From assembly GCA_019352135.1 (NCBI GenBank), contig JABBNX010000010.1, positions 1-45,223 on the forward strand: a DNA stretch of 45,223 nucleotides. The letters are read 5' to 3'. Below the pieces are notes generated by a model. That model made no database searches, was not told the origin of the DNA, and worked only from the letters and a program-made list of their open reading frames with translations. This DNA is from Pseudomonadota bacterium. Lineage in GTDB: Bacteria > Desulfobacterota > Desulfuromonadia > Geobacterales > Pseudopelobacteraceae. Each line of letters starts with the position of its first letter. The first letter of the stretch is position 1. Positions 25,489 through 34,355 of the stretch are shown one piece after another. Both the position numbers and the translations under genes were made by a program.

Positions 25489-26553
25489 TCAAATAAAATA
25501 GCCGATGATTCCGGTAACTACTATGTTTACAAGTGCTACTGGAATAAAGACTTTCCAGCCAAGATGCATTAATTGATCATACCGGTAGCGTGGAAGTGTT
25601 GCGCGGATCCACATGCAGACAAACATCAAAAAGTAGACTTTTGCAACGAAGTAAACAGGTCCAAGCAGTGGAAAGGCGGCGGTAAGCGGTCCGTTCCAGC
25701 CACCGAGAAACAGTGTAGCGGTCAACGCACATACCGTTACCATATTTGCATATTCTGCCATGAAGAACATTGCATATTTCATTGATGAATATTCAGTGCA
25801 GAACCCGGATACAAGTTCAGTTTCCGCCTCAGGTAAATCAAACGGTGTGCGATTGATCTCGGCAAGAGAACAGATAAAAAACATGAACGCTGCCAGAGGT
25901 TGTTTAAAGAGATACCACTCAAAGCCACCAAAACCAGACTGGAGTGCTACTATTTTGTTGAGGGAAAGAGTACCGGAAAGCATGAACACGGAGATAATTG
26001 CCAAGCCTGCCGCCAGTTCATACGAAATCATCTGTGCGGAGGCACGCAAACCACCCATCAAAGAGTATTTGCTGTTTGATGCCCATCCAGCGAGCACAAT
26101 TCCATAGACGCCGAGTGATGACATTGCCAAAATATAGAGTACGCCGACGTTAATATCATATACTTGGCCTGCTGCCGTATCATAGTATGCGGCGATCTGT
26201 AATGGGATCTTGTAACCGGCCACCTCAATGACGCCCCCGAATGGGATTACGGCAAAGGTAATAAAAGCAGGTATAAGAGCAATAAGCGGCGCCACCAAAA
26301 ATGCAAATGTACTTGCCTGAGAAGGTATGATCTCCTCTTTAAAGAAGAGCTTGACGCCGTCGGCGATCGGTTGCAGTAGTCCGTGCCAGCCAGTGCGCAT
26401 GGGTCCCAATCGAACCTGCATATGGCCGATAATTTTGCGCTCGGCGTACGTAGCGTAGGCCACGGTCAGCAGCACAAAGACAAAAGCCACCAGGACCTTG
26501 GCAACCATGGCGATGTAATACATCATCGGCAGTCCTAATATCTCGATTCCCAT
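25489..26553 (-). CDS. nuoH: NADH-quinone oxidoreductase subunit H
   Basis: A 354-residue membrane subunit that forms much of the quinone-binding chamber with NuoB and NuoD. Signature stretches are ERKIIGHMQVRLGPMRTGWHG, LLQPIADGVKLFFKEE and INRTPFDLPEAETELVSGF. Eight to nine membrane helices are apparent. It lies 61 nt after nuoG and 45 nt before nuoI. Confidence 0.97.
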   Translation of the reverse strand: MGIEILGLPMMYYIAMVAKVLVAFVFVLLTVAYATYAERKIIGHMQVRLGPMRTGWHGLLQPIADGVKLFFKEEIIPSQASTFAFLVAPLIALIPAFITFAVIPFGGVIEVAGYKIPLQIAAYYDTAAGQVYDINVGVLYILAMSSLGVYGIVLAGWASNSKYSLMGGLRASAQMISYELAAGLAIISVFMLSGTLSLNKIVALQSGFGGFEWYLFKQPLAAFMFFICSLAEINRTPFDLPEAETELVSGFCTEYSSMKYAMFFMAEYANMVTVCALTATLFLGGWNGPLTAAFPLLGPVYFVAKVYFLMFVCMWIRATLPRYRYDQLMHLGWKVFIPVALVNIVVTGIIGYFI

Positions 26554-26614
26554 CTGTCCCTCTTTCCTTGCTAGTATAAATTAGTTACTACAGCTAATTA
26601 GTGTAAATGACGTT

Positions 26615-29089
26615 TTACTTTGCCACCGTAACCATTGTTACGGGAGACCCGGTCCAGATTGAATTAATCGGAGCAGAACTGAAATGATATGGTGCAAACA
26701 CGACCCCTGCAGGCATACGTGAGGAAACTTTAGCTTTTAGCTGCATGCTCCCGGCTGCTGAGGAAACGGTTAAAAGATCGTTATCTGCAATTTTATAAAC
26801 GGAAGCATCCATACGTGACAGCTCAAGATACCCTTCCGGGCAAACATGCATCGGTCCTTCACCGTACTGTGACAGCGTACCGTTGTGATACAACACGCTA
26901 CCGGTAACAAGAGCAAGTTTACCATTCTCAATAGCTGGAGAAGGTGTCGAATTGGGAACAACGAAGGCAGGTTTTGTTGCAGCTGTTGCAAAAGCACCTT
27001 CCTTACGGAGTGTTATATGGCTTAATCCAGCATATCCCGGTGTGTGTGCGGCAATTTCTGTAAACTTTTCAGCTGGTGTCGCTACAGACTGTCCACCAAG
27101 GCGGGTAATCAAATCCGAGAAGATTTCAAAATCAGTTTTTGTCTGAGCATTCTTGCGGATTGCTGGCTTTATGAACTGAACCCGACGATCGGTGCTGGTA
27201 AAGGTACCTTCCTTCTCGGCAAAAGAGCAGGCAGGAAGAACAACATCAGCCATAGCTGCGGTTTCCGTAAGGAACAGTTCTGATACAACCAGGAATTCAA
27301 CGGCATCGAGCGCAGCCTTGACTTTGGTGCGATCCGGATAAGAAGTAAGTGGATCTTCTCCGGCAATAAAGAGTGTCTTGACAGCTCCACTCACACAGGC
27401 ATCCAGAATCTGCAAACTATTCAAGCCGCCATCTTGAGCATAAAAGCCCATGTCTACCGCGCCCTGACTGTTGTTTTTCTCGGAAAGACAGAGGACTCCG
27501 CACCCTTCTTTACCGTATTTACCGGTCAGTAGAGCAAGGTTTGCAGCAGCACTTGCTAAATCAGCGTTGTGTCCGGCATACCCCTGACCAACCGGAAAAA
27601 CAATCAGAGCTTTCTCGGCAGTAGCATATTCGGAAGCCAGTTTCTTGATATCAGCAGCAGTTAAGCCACTCTGAGCAGCAACAGCCTCAGCACTGAACTC
27701 GGACAACGCCGTTACAATCTCGGCATAACCCGGAACTGTCATTGCAGTATCGACAGAAAGTTTCTCGTCGATAATTGTCTTGGCAATGGCGTTCAGTACG
27801 GCGACTTCACAGCCAGGACGATGAACCAGCGTCGTAGCATCTGGAAGTTTTGAAAGCTTGCCACGTTTGTCAGAAATAATTGACAGTTTCACGCCTTTGT
27901 TTTTAACGGCCATGTTTACTTCAAAGCCAACAACCGGATGTGTCTCGTAAGCATCAGTTTTGATAACGAGAAGCATATCACTTTTTTGAATATCAAGAAT
28001 GCTGGCTGATGAAGCGCTCTCACCAAAACTGCGCGTAAAACCTTCTGTCAATGCAGAATGAGCAAAGCCGGCAGAATGGTCAAAGTTCTTTGTTCCAACA
28101 TTTTCTAACAGCAATGTTTTAAAGAGAGCAAGCTCTTCATTTGTGAGACGAGGCGTAGCGAGAGCAGCAACAGAAGTGCCCGTTTTAAGGCGTCCTGCAA
28201 CAAGTTCAAGAGCTTCATCCCAGCTCGTTTCCATTAATTTGCCGTTTTTCCTCACCAAAGGAGAGGTCAAACGCTGGGCACTATTGATAAACTGGTAGCC
28301 AAAGCGGCCACGGACGCACAATTGTCCTTTGTGAAAGCCCTGATTCTCATCGTAAATTGTTGTCAACACCTTGTTGTCTTTGACGCCAAGTGTCAAGTTG
28401 CAACCAGTTCCGCAGTAGCCACAGACTGACGTATGTTTGGTTAAAGCCCAGAAACGAGCCTTATGTTTGAACGGACGGGCCAGTAAAGCGCCGACTGGGC
28501 ATACCGAGACACAAGAACCGCAGAATTCGCAATTCAAGGCATCATCAAATTCACACCCTATTTTTGTTTCAATACCACGATCGATAAATGTCAAGGCACC
28601 AAAGCTTACAATCTCATCACAGATTCGAGCACATTTGCCGCACAATACGCAACGGTTCATGTCTCGTTCTATAAGAGGATTGTTATAGTCTATTGAATGG
28701 TGGAATTTCTCATCCTTGAAACGGTTCGTGTTAACTTTATATTCATAAGTGAGGTTTTGCAGATCACAATCACCTGATTTATCGCATACCGGGCAATCAA
28801 GAGGGTGATTGAGCAGCAGCAGCTCAAGAACCATTTTGCGTGCTTTGATAATATCCGGGGTGGATGTACGGATAATCATCCCCTCAGTTACCGGAGTTGT
28901 ACACGCAGGAATCTGACGCCCTTTCATCTGCTCAACCTCAACCAGACACATACGACATGCACCGAATGGTTTCAGTTTTTTATCGTGGCACAGAATCGGG
29001 ATTTTAATTCCGTTCAGCTTGGCTGCTTCATAAATAGTCGCAGTCTTGGGCGCAGTAACCTGCTTATCATCTATCGTAACATTTACCAT
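26615..29089 (-). CDS. nuoG: NADH-quinone oxidoreductase subunit G
   Basis: An 824-residue peripheral-arm subunit. The N-terminus binds [2Fe-2S] (CHDKKLKPFGACRMC, later C), then a His-coordinated [4Fe-4S] site (HPLDCPVCDKSGDC) and two ferredoxin clusters (CVLCGKCARIC, CEFCGSCVSVCPVGAL). The molybdopterin-oxidoreductase-like part starts with CGYCGTGCNLTLG, which keeps the four Cys for the extra N7 cluster, and continues through the catalytically inert fold to a C-terminal MopB-like barrel (about 720-824). It lies 43 nt after nuoF. Confidence 0.96.
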   Translation of the reverse strand: MVNVTIDDKQVTAPKTATIYEAAKLNGIKIPILCHDKKLKPFGACRMCLVEVEQMKGRQIPACTTPVTEGMIIRTSTPDIIKARKMVLELLLLNHPLDCPVCDKSGDCDLQNLTYEYKVNTNRFKDEKFHHSIDYNNPLIERDMNRCVLCGKCARICDEIVSFGALTFIDRGIETKIGCEFDDALNCEFCGSCVSVCPVGALLARPFKHKARFWALTKHTSVCGYCGTGCNLTLGVKDNKVLTTIYDENQGFHKGQLCVRGRFGYQFINSAQRLTSPLVRKNGKLMETSWDEALELVAGRLKTGTSVAALATPRLTNEELALFKTLLLENVGTKNFDHSAGFAHSALTEGFTRSFGESASSASILDIQKSDMLLVIKTDAYETHPVVGFEVNMAVKNKGVKLSIISDKRGKLSKLPDATTLVHRPGCEVAVLNAIAKTIIDEKLSVDTAMTVPGYAEIVTALSEFSAEAVAAQSGLTAADIKKLASEYATAEKALIVFPVGQGYAGHNADLASAAANLALLTGKYGKEGCGVLCLSEKNNSQGAVDMGFYAQDGGLNSLQILDACVSGAVKTLFIAGEDPLTSYPDRTKVKAALDAVEFLVVSELFLTETAAMADVVLPACSFAEKEGTFTSTDRRVQFIKPAIRKNAQTKTDFEIFSDLITRLGGQSVATPAEKFTEIAAHTPGYAGLSHITLRKEGAFATAATKPAFVVPNSTPSPAIENGKLALVTGSVLYHNGTLSQYGEGPMHVCPEGYLELSRMDASVYKIADNDLLTVSSAAGSMQLKAKVSSRMPAGVVFAPYHFSSAPINSIWTGSPVTMVTVAK

Positions 29090-29132
29090 CTCAACCTCTG
29101 TTCAGTGAGTTTGACCGTGTGCGTAAGGAACT

Positions 29133-30914
29133 CTATTCAATGGCCATAAAGCGGCAGGCATCGTAGCAGGATTTACACTTGGTGCATTTTTCCTTGTCAA
29201 GGTACGCAATTTGCCCTTTTTCCCAGACAATTGCGTCAACAGGGCAGGCTTTCTTGCAGGCGCCGCACTTAACGCATTTATCTTCGACAACCTGCCACAG
29301 CAATAAATCTTTGCAGCAGTTGGAGGGGCAGCGTTTTTCTACAATGTGCGCTTCATATTCGTGACGGAAATAGTTAATGGTTGACAGAATCGGATTCGGT
29401 GCTGTTTGTCCGAGGCCACAAAGAGATGCTTTCTTAATAGCGACACCCAGATCCTGAAGTGTTTCAATATCAGACATTTCGCCACGGCCTTCAGTAATGC
29501 GCTCAAGAATATCAAGCATGACTTTCAGACCAATTCGGCATGGAACACATTTACCGCAGGACTCTTCCCTTGTGAAGTTGAGAAAGAAGCGAGAGACATC
29601 CACCATGCAGGTTGTCTCATCCATGACAACCAGACCACCGGAACCCATCATGGCGCCCGCTTTGATCAGGGAGTCATAGTCAACCGGCGTATCGAGAATC
29701 TCTGCAGGGATACATCCTCCGGATGGGCCTCCGGCCTGGACTGCTTTGAACTTGCGGTTATTAGCGATACCACCGCAAACATCATAAATAACTTCACGTA
29801 CTTTCATCCCCGCAGGAACTTCTACAAGACCGGTATGCTTGACTTTACCTGTTACTGCAAAGATCTTCGTTCCCTTGGTTGTTTCAGTACCGAGTGAAGC
29901 GTACCACTCACCACCTTTGTTGATAATGTGGCGGACGTTACCGAATGTTTCAACGTTGTTAATATTGGTTGGTTTGCCCCACAGACCACGCACCGCCGGA
30001 AACGGAGGTCTTGGACGACTCATGCCGCGGTGTCCTTCAATGGATGCCATCAAAGCCGTTTCCTCGCCACAGACGAAAGCACCGGCACCCATCTTTATGC
30101 GCATGTCAAAATCCATGCCCCACCCCTGGATATTCTTCCCGAGGTAACCTTTTTCATAGCAGACATCTATTGCATGCTGAAGGCGCTGAACAGCGAGTGG
30201 GTACTCGGCACGAACATATACATACCCAAAGTCACACCCGATAGCGTAAGCAGCGATCATCATTCCTTCAATAATACAGAACGGGTCGCCTTCGAGCAGC
30301 GAACGGTCCATAAAAGCGCCTGGATCACCTTCGTCAGCATTACAGATCAGGTATTTATGGTCACCAGGAGAAGCTTTACAAAAGGACCATTTCATCCCGG
30401 TAGGAAAACCGCCGCCCCCACGACCGCGAAGACCGGATTTCTTAACCTCGTCGATAACCTCTTCCGGCTTCATGGTTTTTACGCACTTCTCGATTGCCTT
30501 GAAGCCGTCTTCTTCCTTGTACGCATCAATGCTATCTGGATCTATCTGCCCGCAACCGGTCATAACGACACGCATCTGGGCATCAACAAACTGGTTGTAG
30601 TACGGCTTTGCTTTGCGCTTTTCTATAATTTCTTTCTTGACGATATGCTCGTCAATAATCTTTTCAACCTCTTCAGGTTTAACGAAATCGTAGGTAACGC
30701 GCCCCAATTCGGGAGTGATAACGTCAACCAGTACGTCATTGGCACAAAGGCCACGACAACCGGTTTTAATAACGTCGCACCGCTTGCCGACTACTGCATC
30801 AACGCCCTTTTCAGCGAGTAGCTTTACAAAAGCTGCCTCGACATCTTTGGCACCCATTGAAATACCGCCGGTCCCCTGGCAGATAAGAATCTGTATTCCT
30901 GCGTTTTCGCTCAT
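29133..30914 (-). CDS. nuoF: NADH-quinone oxidoreductase subunit F, HndC/HydB-type architecture
   Basis: A 593-residue NADH-oxidising flavoprotein. Domains in order: an N-terminal thioredoxin-like ferredoxin domain (1-110) with Cys12, Cys53 and Cys57 but Gly where the second ligand normally lies (CQGTGG); the FMN/NADH core with GLRGRGGGGFPTGMKW and NADEGDPGAFMDR; the N3 [4Fe-4S] site ESCGKCVPCRIG with a distal Cys; and a C-terminal 2x[4Fe-4S] ferredoxin (CVKCGACKKACPVDAI and CTKCKSCYDACRF). E. coli NuoF lacks the first and last domains. The layout is that of NADP-reducing or bifurcating hydrogenase subunits. It lies 39 nt after nuoE. Confidence 0.95.
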   Translation of the reverse strand: MSENAGIQILICQGTGGISMGAKDVEAAFVKLLAEKGVDAVVGKRCDVIKTGCRGLCANDVLVDVITPELGRVTYDFVKPEEVEKIIDEHIVKKEIIEKRKAKPYYNQFVDAQMRVVMTGCGQIDPDSIDAYKEEDGFKAIEKCVKTMKPEEVIDEVKKSGLRGRGGGGFPTGMKWSFCKASPGDHKYLICNADEGDPGAFMDRSLLEGDPFCIIEGMMIAAYAIGCDFGYVYVRAEYPLAVQRLQHAIDVCYEKGYLGKNIQGWGMDFDMRIKMGAGAFVCGEETALMASIEGHRGMSRPRPPFPAVRGLWGKPTNINNVETFGNVRHIINKGGEWYASLGTETTKGTKIFAVTGKVKHTGLVEVPAGMKVREVIYDVCGGIANNRKFKAVQAGGPSGGCIPAEILDTPVDYDSLIKAGAMMGSGGLVVMDETTCMVDVSRFFLNFTREESCGKCVPCRIGLKVMLDILERITEGRGEMSDIETLQDLGVAIKKASLCGLGQTAPNPILSTINYFRHEYEAHIVEKRCPSNCCKDLLLWQVVEDKCVKCGACKKACPVDAIVWEKGQIAYLDKEKCTKCKSCYDACRFMAIE

Positions 30915-30953
30915 GACTCAATTGTCCCCTGCTGGATAGTTTCGAGCTACGTG

Positions 30954-31466
30954 CTACTTCAATGGTCTCTGATTATAATCAGCCACAATTTCATCGACTT
31001 TTTGTACTGTCATCCCACCGTAGGTAGAATCATTGACCATCGCCAACGGCGCCATTCCGCAAGCGCCAAGACACGCAACCTTTTCGAATGTATACCTAAG
31101 ATCCGGTGTGGTCTCTGCGTGGCCGATGTGCAATTTATCAAAGAATGTTTCAACTATTCGGGTCGCACCTTGAACATGGCAGGCTGTGCCAACACAAACG
31201 CGGATGATAAATTTGCCACGCGGCTTAAGATGAAACTGAGCATAAAATGTGAGTACACCGTAAATCTGGCTCGGATACACATTGAGTCGCTCGGCCACAT
31301 GATCAGCCACAACACGCGGCACATAGCCATATTCTTCCTGAACACCCTGTAAAACCGGCATCAGGTTTCCGGGAATATCTATATATTTATCAATGACCGC
31401 ATCAGCTATGGATAGGTCAACTTCTGGTTCCTGCTCTGTGTCCTGCTGCGCTACTACGTCACTCAT
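30954..31466 (-). CDS. nuoE: NADH-quinone oxidoreductase subunit E
   Basis: A 170-residue thioredoxin-fold subunit holding the [2Fe-2S] cluster N1a. Ligands are in CVGTAC (Cx4C) and CLGAC (Cx3C), with the N-terminal helical region around LMPVLQGVQEEYGYVP. I start it at ATG 31466, where AAAGGAG lies 9 nt upstream; the in-frame ATG at 31475 has its ribosome site only 1 nt away. Confidence 0.96.
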   Translation of the reverse strand: MSDVVAQQDTEQEPEVDLSIADAVIDKYIDIPGNLMPVLQGVQEEYGYVPRVVADHVAERLNVYPSQIYGVLTFYAQFHLKPRGKFIIRVCVGTACHVQGATRIVETFFDKLHIGHAETTPDLRYTFEKVACLGACGMAPLAMVNDSTYGGMTVQKVDEIVADYNQRPLK

Positions 31467-31495
31467 GCGCCCCATCTCCTTTGAATCGTGCGGAG

Positions 31496-32668
31496 TTATC
31501 TGTCGATTTCACCAAGAACAATATCCAGAGTACCGATTACGGCTACCAAGTCAGCAATCATTGAACCAACACTCATCTTCTCGATGGCCTGTAGATTCAC
31601 AAATGAAGGCGGGCGAATTCTCATACGCTCAGGCTTGTTGCCGCCATCGCTAACAAGATAGAATCCAAGTTCACCTTTAGGTGCCTCAACGCCCTGATAT
31701 ACTTCACCTTCCGGAGCATAGAAACCTTCGGAAGCAATCTTGAAGTGGTGAATAAGTCCCTCGATACTGTTGTAAACATTTTCCTTAGGCGGATAGCAAA
31801 CCTGGGGACAATCGGCCAATACCGGGCCCGGCTTGAGTTTATCAAGAGCTTGACGGACAATTTTACAGGCTTCGCGCATTTCAACCAGGCGTACTTTATA
31901 CCGATCGAAAGTGTCGCAGTTTTCACCAACAGGAACCTTGAACTGGTACTTGTCGTACCCACTATACGGATTATCTCTCCGCAAATCCCAATCCACCCCG
32001 GAACCTCTCAAGGCAGGACCGGTAATACCAATATCAATTGCATCATCAGCTGAAATAACACCATTGCCAACGGTACGCTTGAGCCAGATCGGGTTAGTTG
32101 TCAAAAGGCCTTCATACTGGTCAAGATAGCCAGGCATTGAATCAATGAAATCACTAACCTTTTTAACAAACTCTTCCGGAACATCCTGCGAAAGTCCTCC
32201 GACACGGAAAAAGTTTGACGTCATACGGGCGCCGGAGATCAGTTCATAGGTCTCCATAACAGTTTCACGCTCACGGAATGCATAAATAAAAACCGTCATA
32301 GCACCAATGTCGAGGGCGTGACATGCCAGCCAGACCAGATGAGACTCAAGTCTTGTCAATTCGGCCATAATAATCCTGATCGTTTCAGCGCGTTCCGGCA
32401 CCTCGACAGCCATCAGCTTTTCGACAGCCAGTATATATCCAAGATTGTTGCTCATTGGCGCCAGGTAGTCGAGTCGATCAGTCAACGGAAGAATCTGGTG
32501 ATACGTGCGATGCTCAGCAAGCTTCTCGACGCCACGGTGCAAAAAACCGATGTGGGGAGTAACCTTGACGATCACCTCGCCGTCAAGCTCGAGAACGAGT
32601 CGCAGAACCCCGTGTGTACTGGGGTGTTGTGGACCCATATTTAGTGTCATTGTTTCAGTAGTAGCCAT
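31496..32668 (-). CDS. nuoD: NADH-quinone oxidoreductase subunit D
   Basis: A 390-residue 49-kDa-type subunit that shapes the quinone pocket with NuoB. It is related to NiFe hydrogenase large subunits but lacks the metal cysteines. Diagnostic are NMGPQHPSTHGVLRL with the quinone-near His, IGFLHRGVEKLAE and the terminal DIVLGEIDR. NuoC and NuoD are separate genes here, unlike the E. coli fusion. It lies 44 nt after nuoC. Confidence 0.97.
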   Translation of the reverse strand: MATTETMTLNMGPQHPSTHGVLRLVLELDGEVIVKVTPHIGFLHRGVEKLAEHRTYHQILPLTDRLDYLAPMSNNLGYILAVEKLMAVEVPERAETIRIIMAELTRLESHLVWLACHALDIGAMTVFIYAFRERETVMETYELISGARMTSNFFRVGGLSQDVPEEFVKKVSDFIDSMPGYLDQYEGLLTTNPIWLKRTVGNGVISADDAIDIGITGPALRGSGVDWDLRRDNPYSGYDKYQFKVPVGENCDTFDRYKVRLVEMREACKIVRQALDKLKPGPVLADCPQVCYPPKENVYNSIEGLIHHFKIASEGFYAPEGEVYQGVEAPKGELGFYLVSDGGNKPERMRIRPPSFVNLQAIEKMSVGSMIADLVAVIGTLDIVLGEIDR

Positions 32669-32712
32669 GTATCGCCTCTTCTATGATCGGATTACAGAAC
32701 GATGTAGTAAAA

Positions 32713-33201
32713 CTATGACAAACGCCCTTTATAGGGTTCACGGTCCGGTCCCTGTAGCGGATAGTCCTTGCGGAGAGGGTGCCCTACCCAGTCATCAGTC
32801 ATAAGAATACGCCGGAGGTCAGGATGCCCGTCGAAGGTAATTCCAAACAGGTCATAAACTTCACGTTCAAGCCAGTTTGCTGTTTTCCATACTGTGGATG
32901 CAGTCGGAATGCGGCAATCAACTTCAGCTACCGGCGTTTTGATGCGCAAGCGATCTTTGTTGGGAATTGAGTAGAGCAGATACACCATCATGAAGCGCTC
33001 TTCTTTTTTTCCCAAATAATCAACTGCAGTAAGGTCTGTAAGCAGGTTGTACTGAAGTGACTGTTTAAGGAACGAAAGGATTTCAATAATGGCATCCTTC
33101 GCTACGGTTACCGTCACTTCTCCTCTGAATTCGACGACATCAATGATCGAAGTGGTGAATTTTTCCTTCAGCTTCAGTACTGCACGATTGTTTTCTGCCA
33201 T
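32713..33201 (-). CDS. nuoC: NADH-quinone oxidoreductase subunit C
   Basis: A 162-residue 30-kDa-type subunit of the peripheral arm, structural and without cofactors. The family signature is WLEREVYDLFGITFDGHPDLRRI followed by DDWVGHPLRKDYPLQG. I prefer ATG 33201, with AAAAGGG upstream; a TTG three codons earlier (33210) is possible. Confidence 0.95.
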   Translation of the reverse strand: MAENNRAVLKLKEKFTTSIIDVVEFRGEVTVTVAKDAIIEILSFLKQSLQYNLLTDLTAVDYLGKKEERFMMVYLLYSIPNKDRLRIKTPVAEVDCRIPTASTVWKTANWLEREVYDLFGITFDGHPDLRRILMTDDWVGHPLRKDYPLQGPDREPYKGRLS

Positions 33202-33257
33202 GATATCCAACCCTTTTGTGGGATTTTGTGTGTATATTCGCTACTAACTGCTGGAGA

Positions 33258-33773
33258 TCAGGCCGCTTCAGGAATATAGCGCTGACCCAAACCGATAGCG
33301 GAGCCGAATGAGTTCCGCTCTTTCATAATCTTGTCCTGCAGTTTCATCAGGCCGAACAGCAGCGCCTCGGGGCGAGGAGGACAACCGGGGATATAAACAT
33401 CAACCGGCAAAGCTTCATCGATTCCCTGCACGACACTATAGGTATCAAAAATCCCGCCGGAGCAGGCGCATGCACCCATTGCAATAACCCATTTTGGTTC
33501 AGGCATCTGCTCATAAACCGTCTTGATGACCGGAAGCATTTTTTTGGTTACCGTTCCTGCAATAATAATACAGTCGGACTGGCGGGGTGAGGCCCGAAAA
33601 ATAATCCCGAAACGGTCCAAGTCATTGTGAGAGGCGCCGGTAGCCATCATCTCAATGGCACAACATGCCAAACCAAAGGTCATCGGCCAGATGGACGACT
33701 TCCGTGACCAGTTCACAAGTGCATCAAGTGATGTGGTGATAACGTTATCGCCAAGCGGATTATCTACTCCCAT
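33258..33773 (-). CDS. nuoB: NADH-quinone oxidoreductase subunit B
   Basis: A 171-residue subunit carrying cluster N2, the last electron donor to quinone. The ligands are the adjacent cysteines in GLACCAIEM, one in GACACSGG and one in [10 protein letters not shown]. Its start overlaps the end of nuoA by 10 nt, which implies translational coupling. Confidence 0.97.
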   Translation of the reverse strand: MGVDNPLGDNVITTSLDALVNWSRKSSIWPMTFGLACCAIEMMATGASHNDLDRFGIIFRASPRQSDCIIIAGTVTKKMLPVIKTVYEQMPEPKWVIAMGACACSGGIFDTYSVVQGIDEALPVDVYIPGCPPRPEALLFGLMKLQDKIMKERNSFGSAIGLGQRYIPEAA

Positions 33774-34120
33774 TCCAGCGCTCCTTTTTTCCAGACATAA
33801 ATATAACCCACAAAAAGAATGACAATGAATACACCCATCTCAACCAACCCGAACACACCCAGCTTCTTGTAAAGGATGGCCCATGGGTACAAAAACACAG
33901 CCTCGATATCGAACAGAATAAACAGTACGGCGATCATATAAAACTTGATCGAATAACGTTCACGAGCTGTTCCTACCGGATCACAACCACTTTCATACGG
34001 CTGTAGCTTCAGTTTCGACGGGTTTTTCTGCCCAATCAGTGATGACATGACAAGAGAAACAAGCCCGAATCCTACTGCCACGAGCACCAAAAGTAATATT
34101 GGTAAATATGCACCGAGCAT
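33764..34120 (-). CDS. nuoA: NADH-quinone oxidoreductase subunit A
   Basis: A 118-residue membrane subunit with three helices. [11 protein letters not shown] in the loop next to the quinone channel and [12 protein letters not shown] are the family signatures. GGAGGG lies 9-10 nt before ATG 34120. It is first gene of the 14-gene operon, about 45 nt downstream of a strong promoter. Confidence 0.97.
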   Translation of the reverse strand: MLGAYLPILLLVLVAVGFGLVSLVMSSLIGQKNPSKLKLQPYESGCDPVGTARERYSIKFYMIAVLFILFDIEAVFLYPWAILYKKLGVFGLVEMGVFIVILFVGYIYVWKKGALEWE

Positions 34121-34144
34121 TGATAGCCCTCCTTACTGCGTACT

Positions 34145-34157
34145 GTATACTGTATAC
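34145..34157. promoter_or_regulatory. Palindromic operator candidate for the nuo operon
   Basis: GTATACTGTATAC is a perfect 13-bp palindrome around a central base. It lies about 10-20 nt downstream of the predicted nuo start point and upstream of the nuoA ribosome site. Two copies of TGTATAC run in tandem, with a partial third. A bound repressor here would block transcription; the regulator is unknown. Confidence 0.45.
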
Positions 34158-34168
34158 AAACGCTGCTT

Positions 34169-34197
34169 GTAATAGGTTATTTGAATTTCTTTGTCAA
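34169..34197 (-). promoter_or_regulatory. Promoter of the nuo operon
   Basis: Consensus TTGACA (34192-34197, minus strand) and TATTAC (34169-34174) are 17 nt apart. It is the best promoter in the divergent nuoA-hemL region and the only strong one I find for the nuo genes. Confidence 0.7.
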
Positions 34198-34273
34198 CAG
34201 TTTTTTTACTCGTGTAAAAATAAACTCAGTGGGGCCAGATTTATAAATTACAAATAAAATTAAACCGTTACCA

Positions 34274-34303
34274 TTGACACCACCGGTTACTGTATGATAG
34301 ATA
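34274..34303 (+). promoter_or_regulatory. Candidate promoter of hemL
   Basis: TTGACA (34274-34279) is followed after 18 nt by TAGATA (34298-34303). It would give a leader of about 45 nt ahead of the hemL ribosome site CGGAGGT. Confidence 0.45.
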
Positions 34304-34355
34304 CGCTACTTTGTCAGAGTAATTTTCACAGCTAATTTTCCTCGGAGGTACCCCC

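Noticed and set aside
29928-30821. 297-residue plus-strand ORF opposite nuoF
   Set aside because: Antisense shadow of a clearly real NuoF; no supporting signals.
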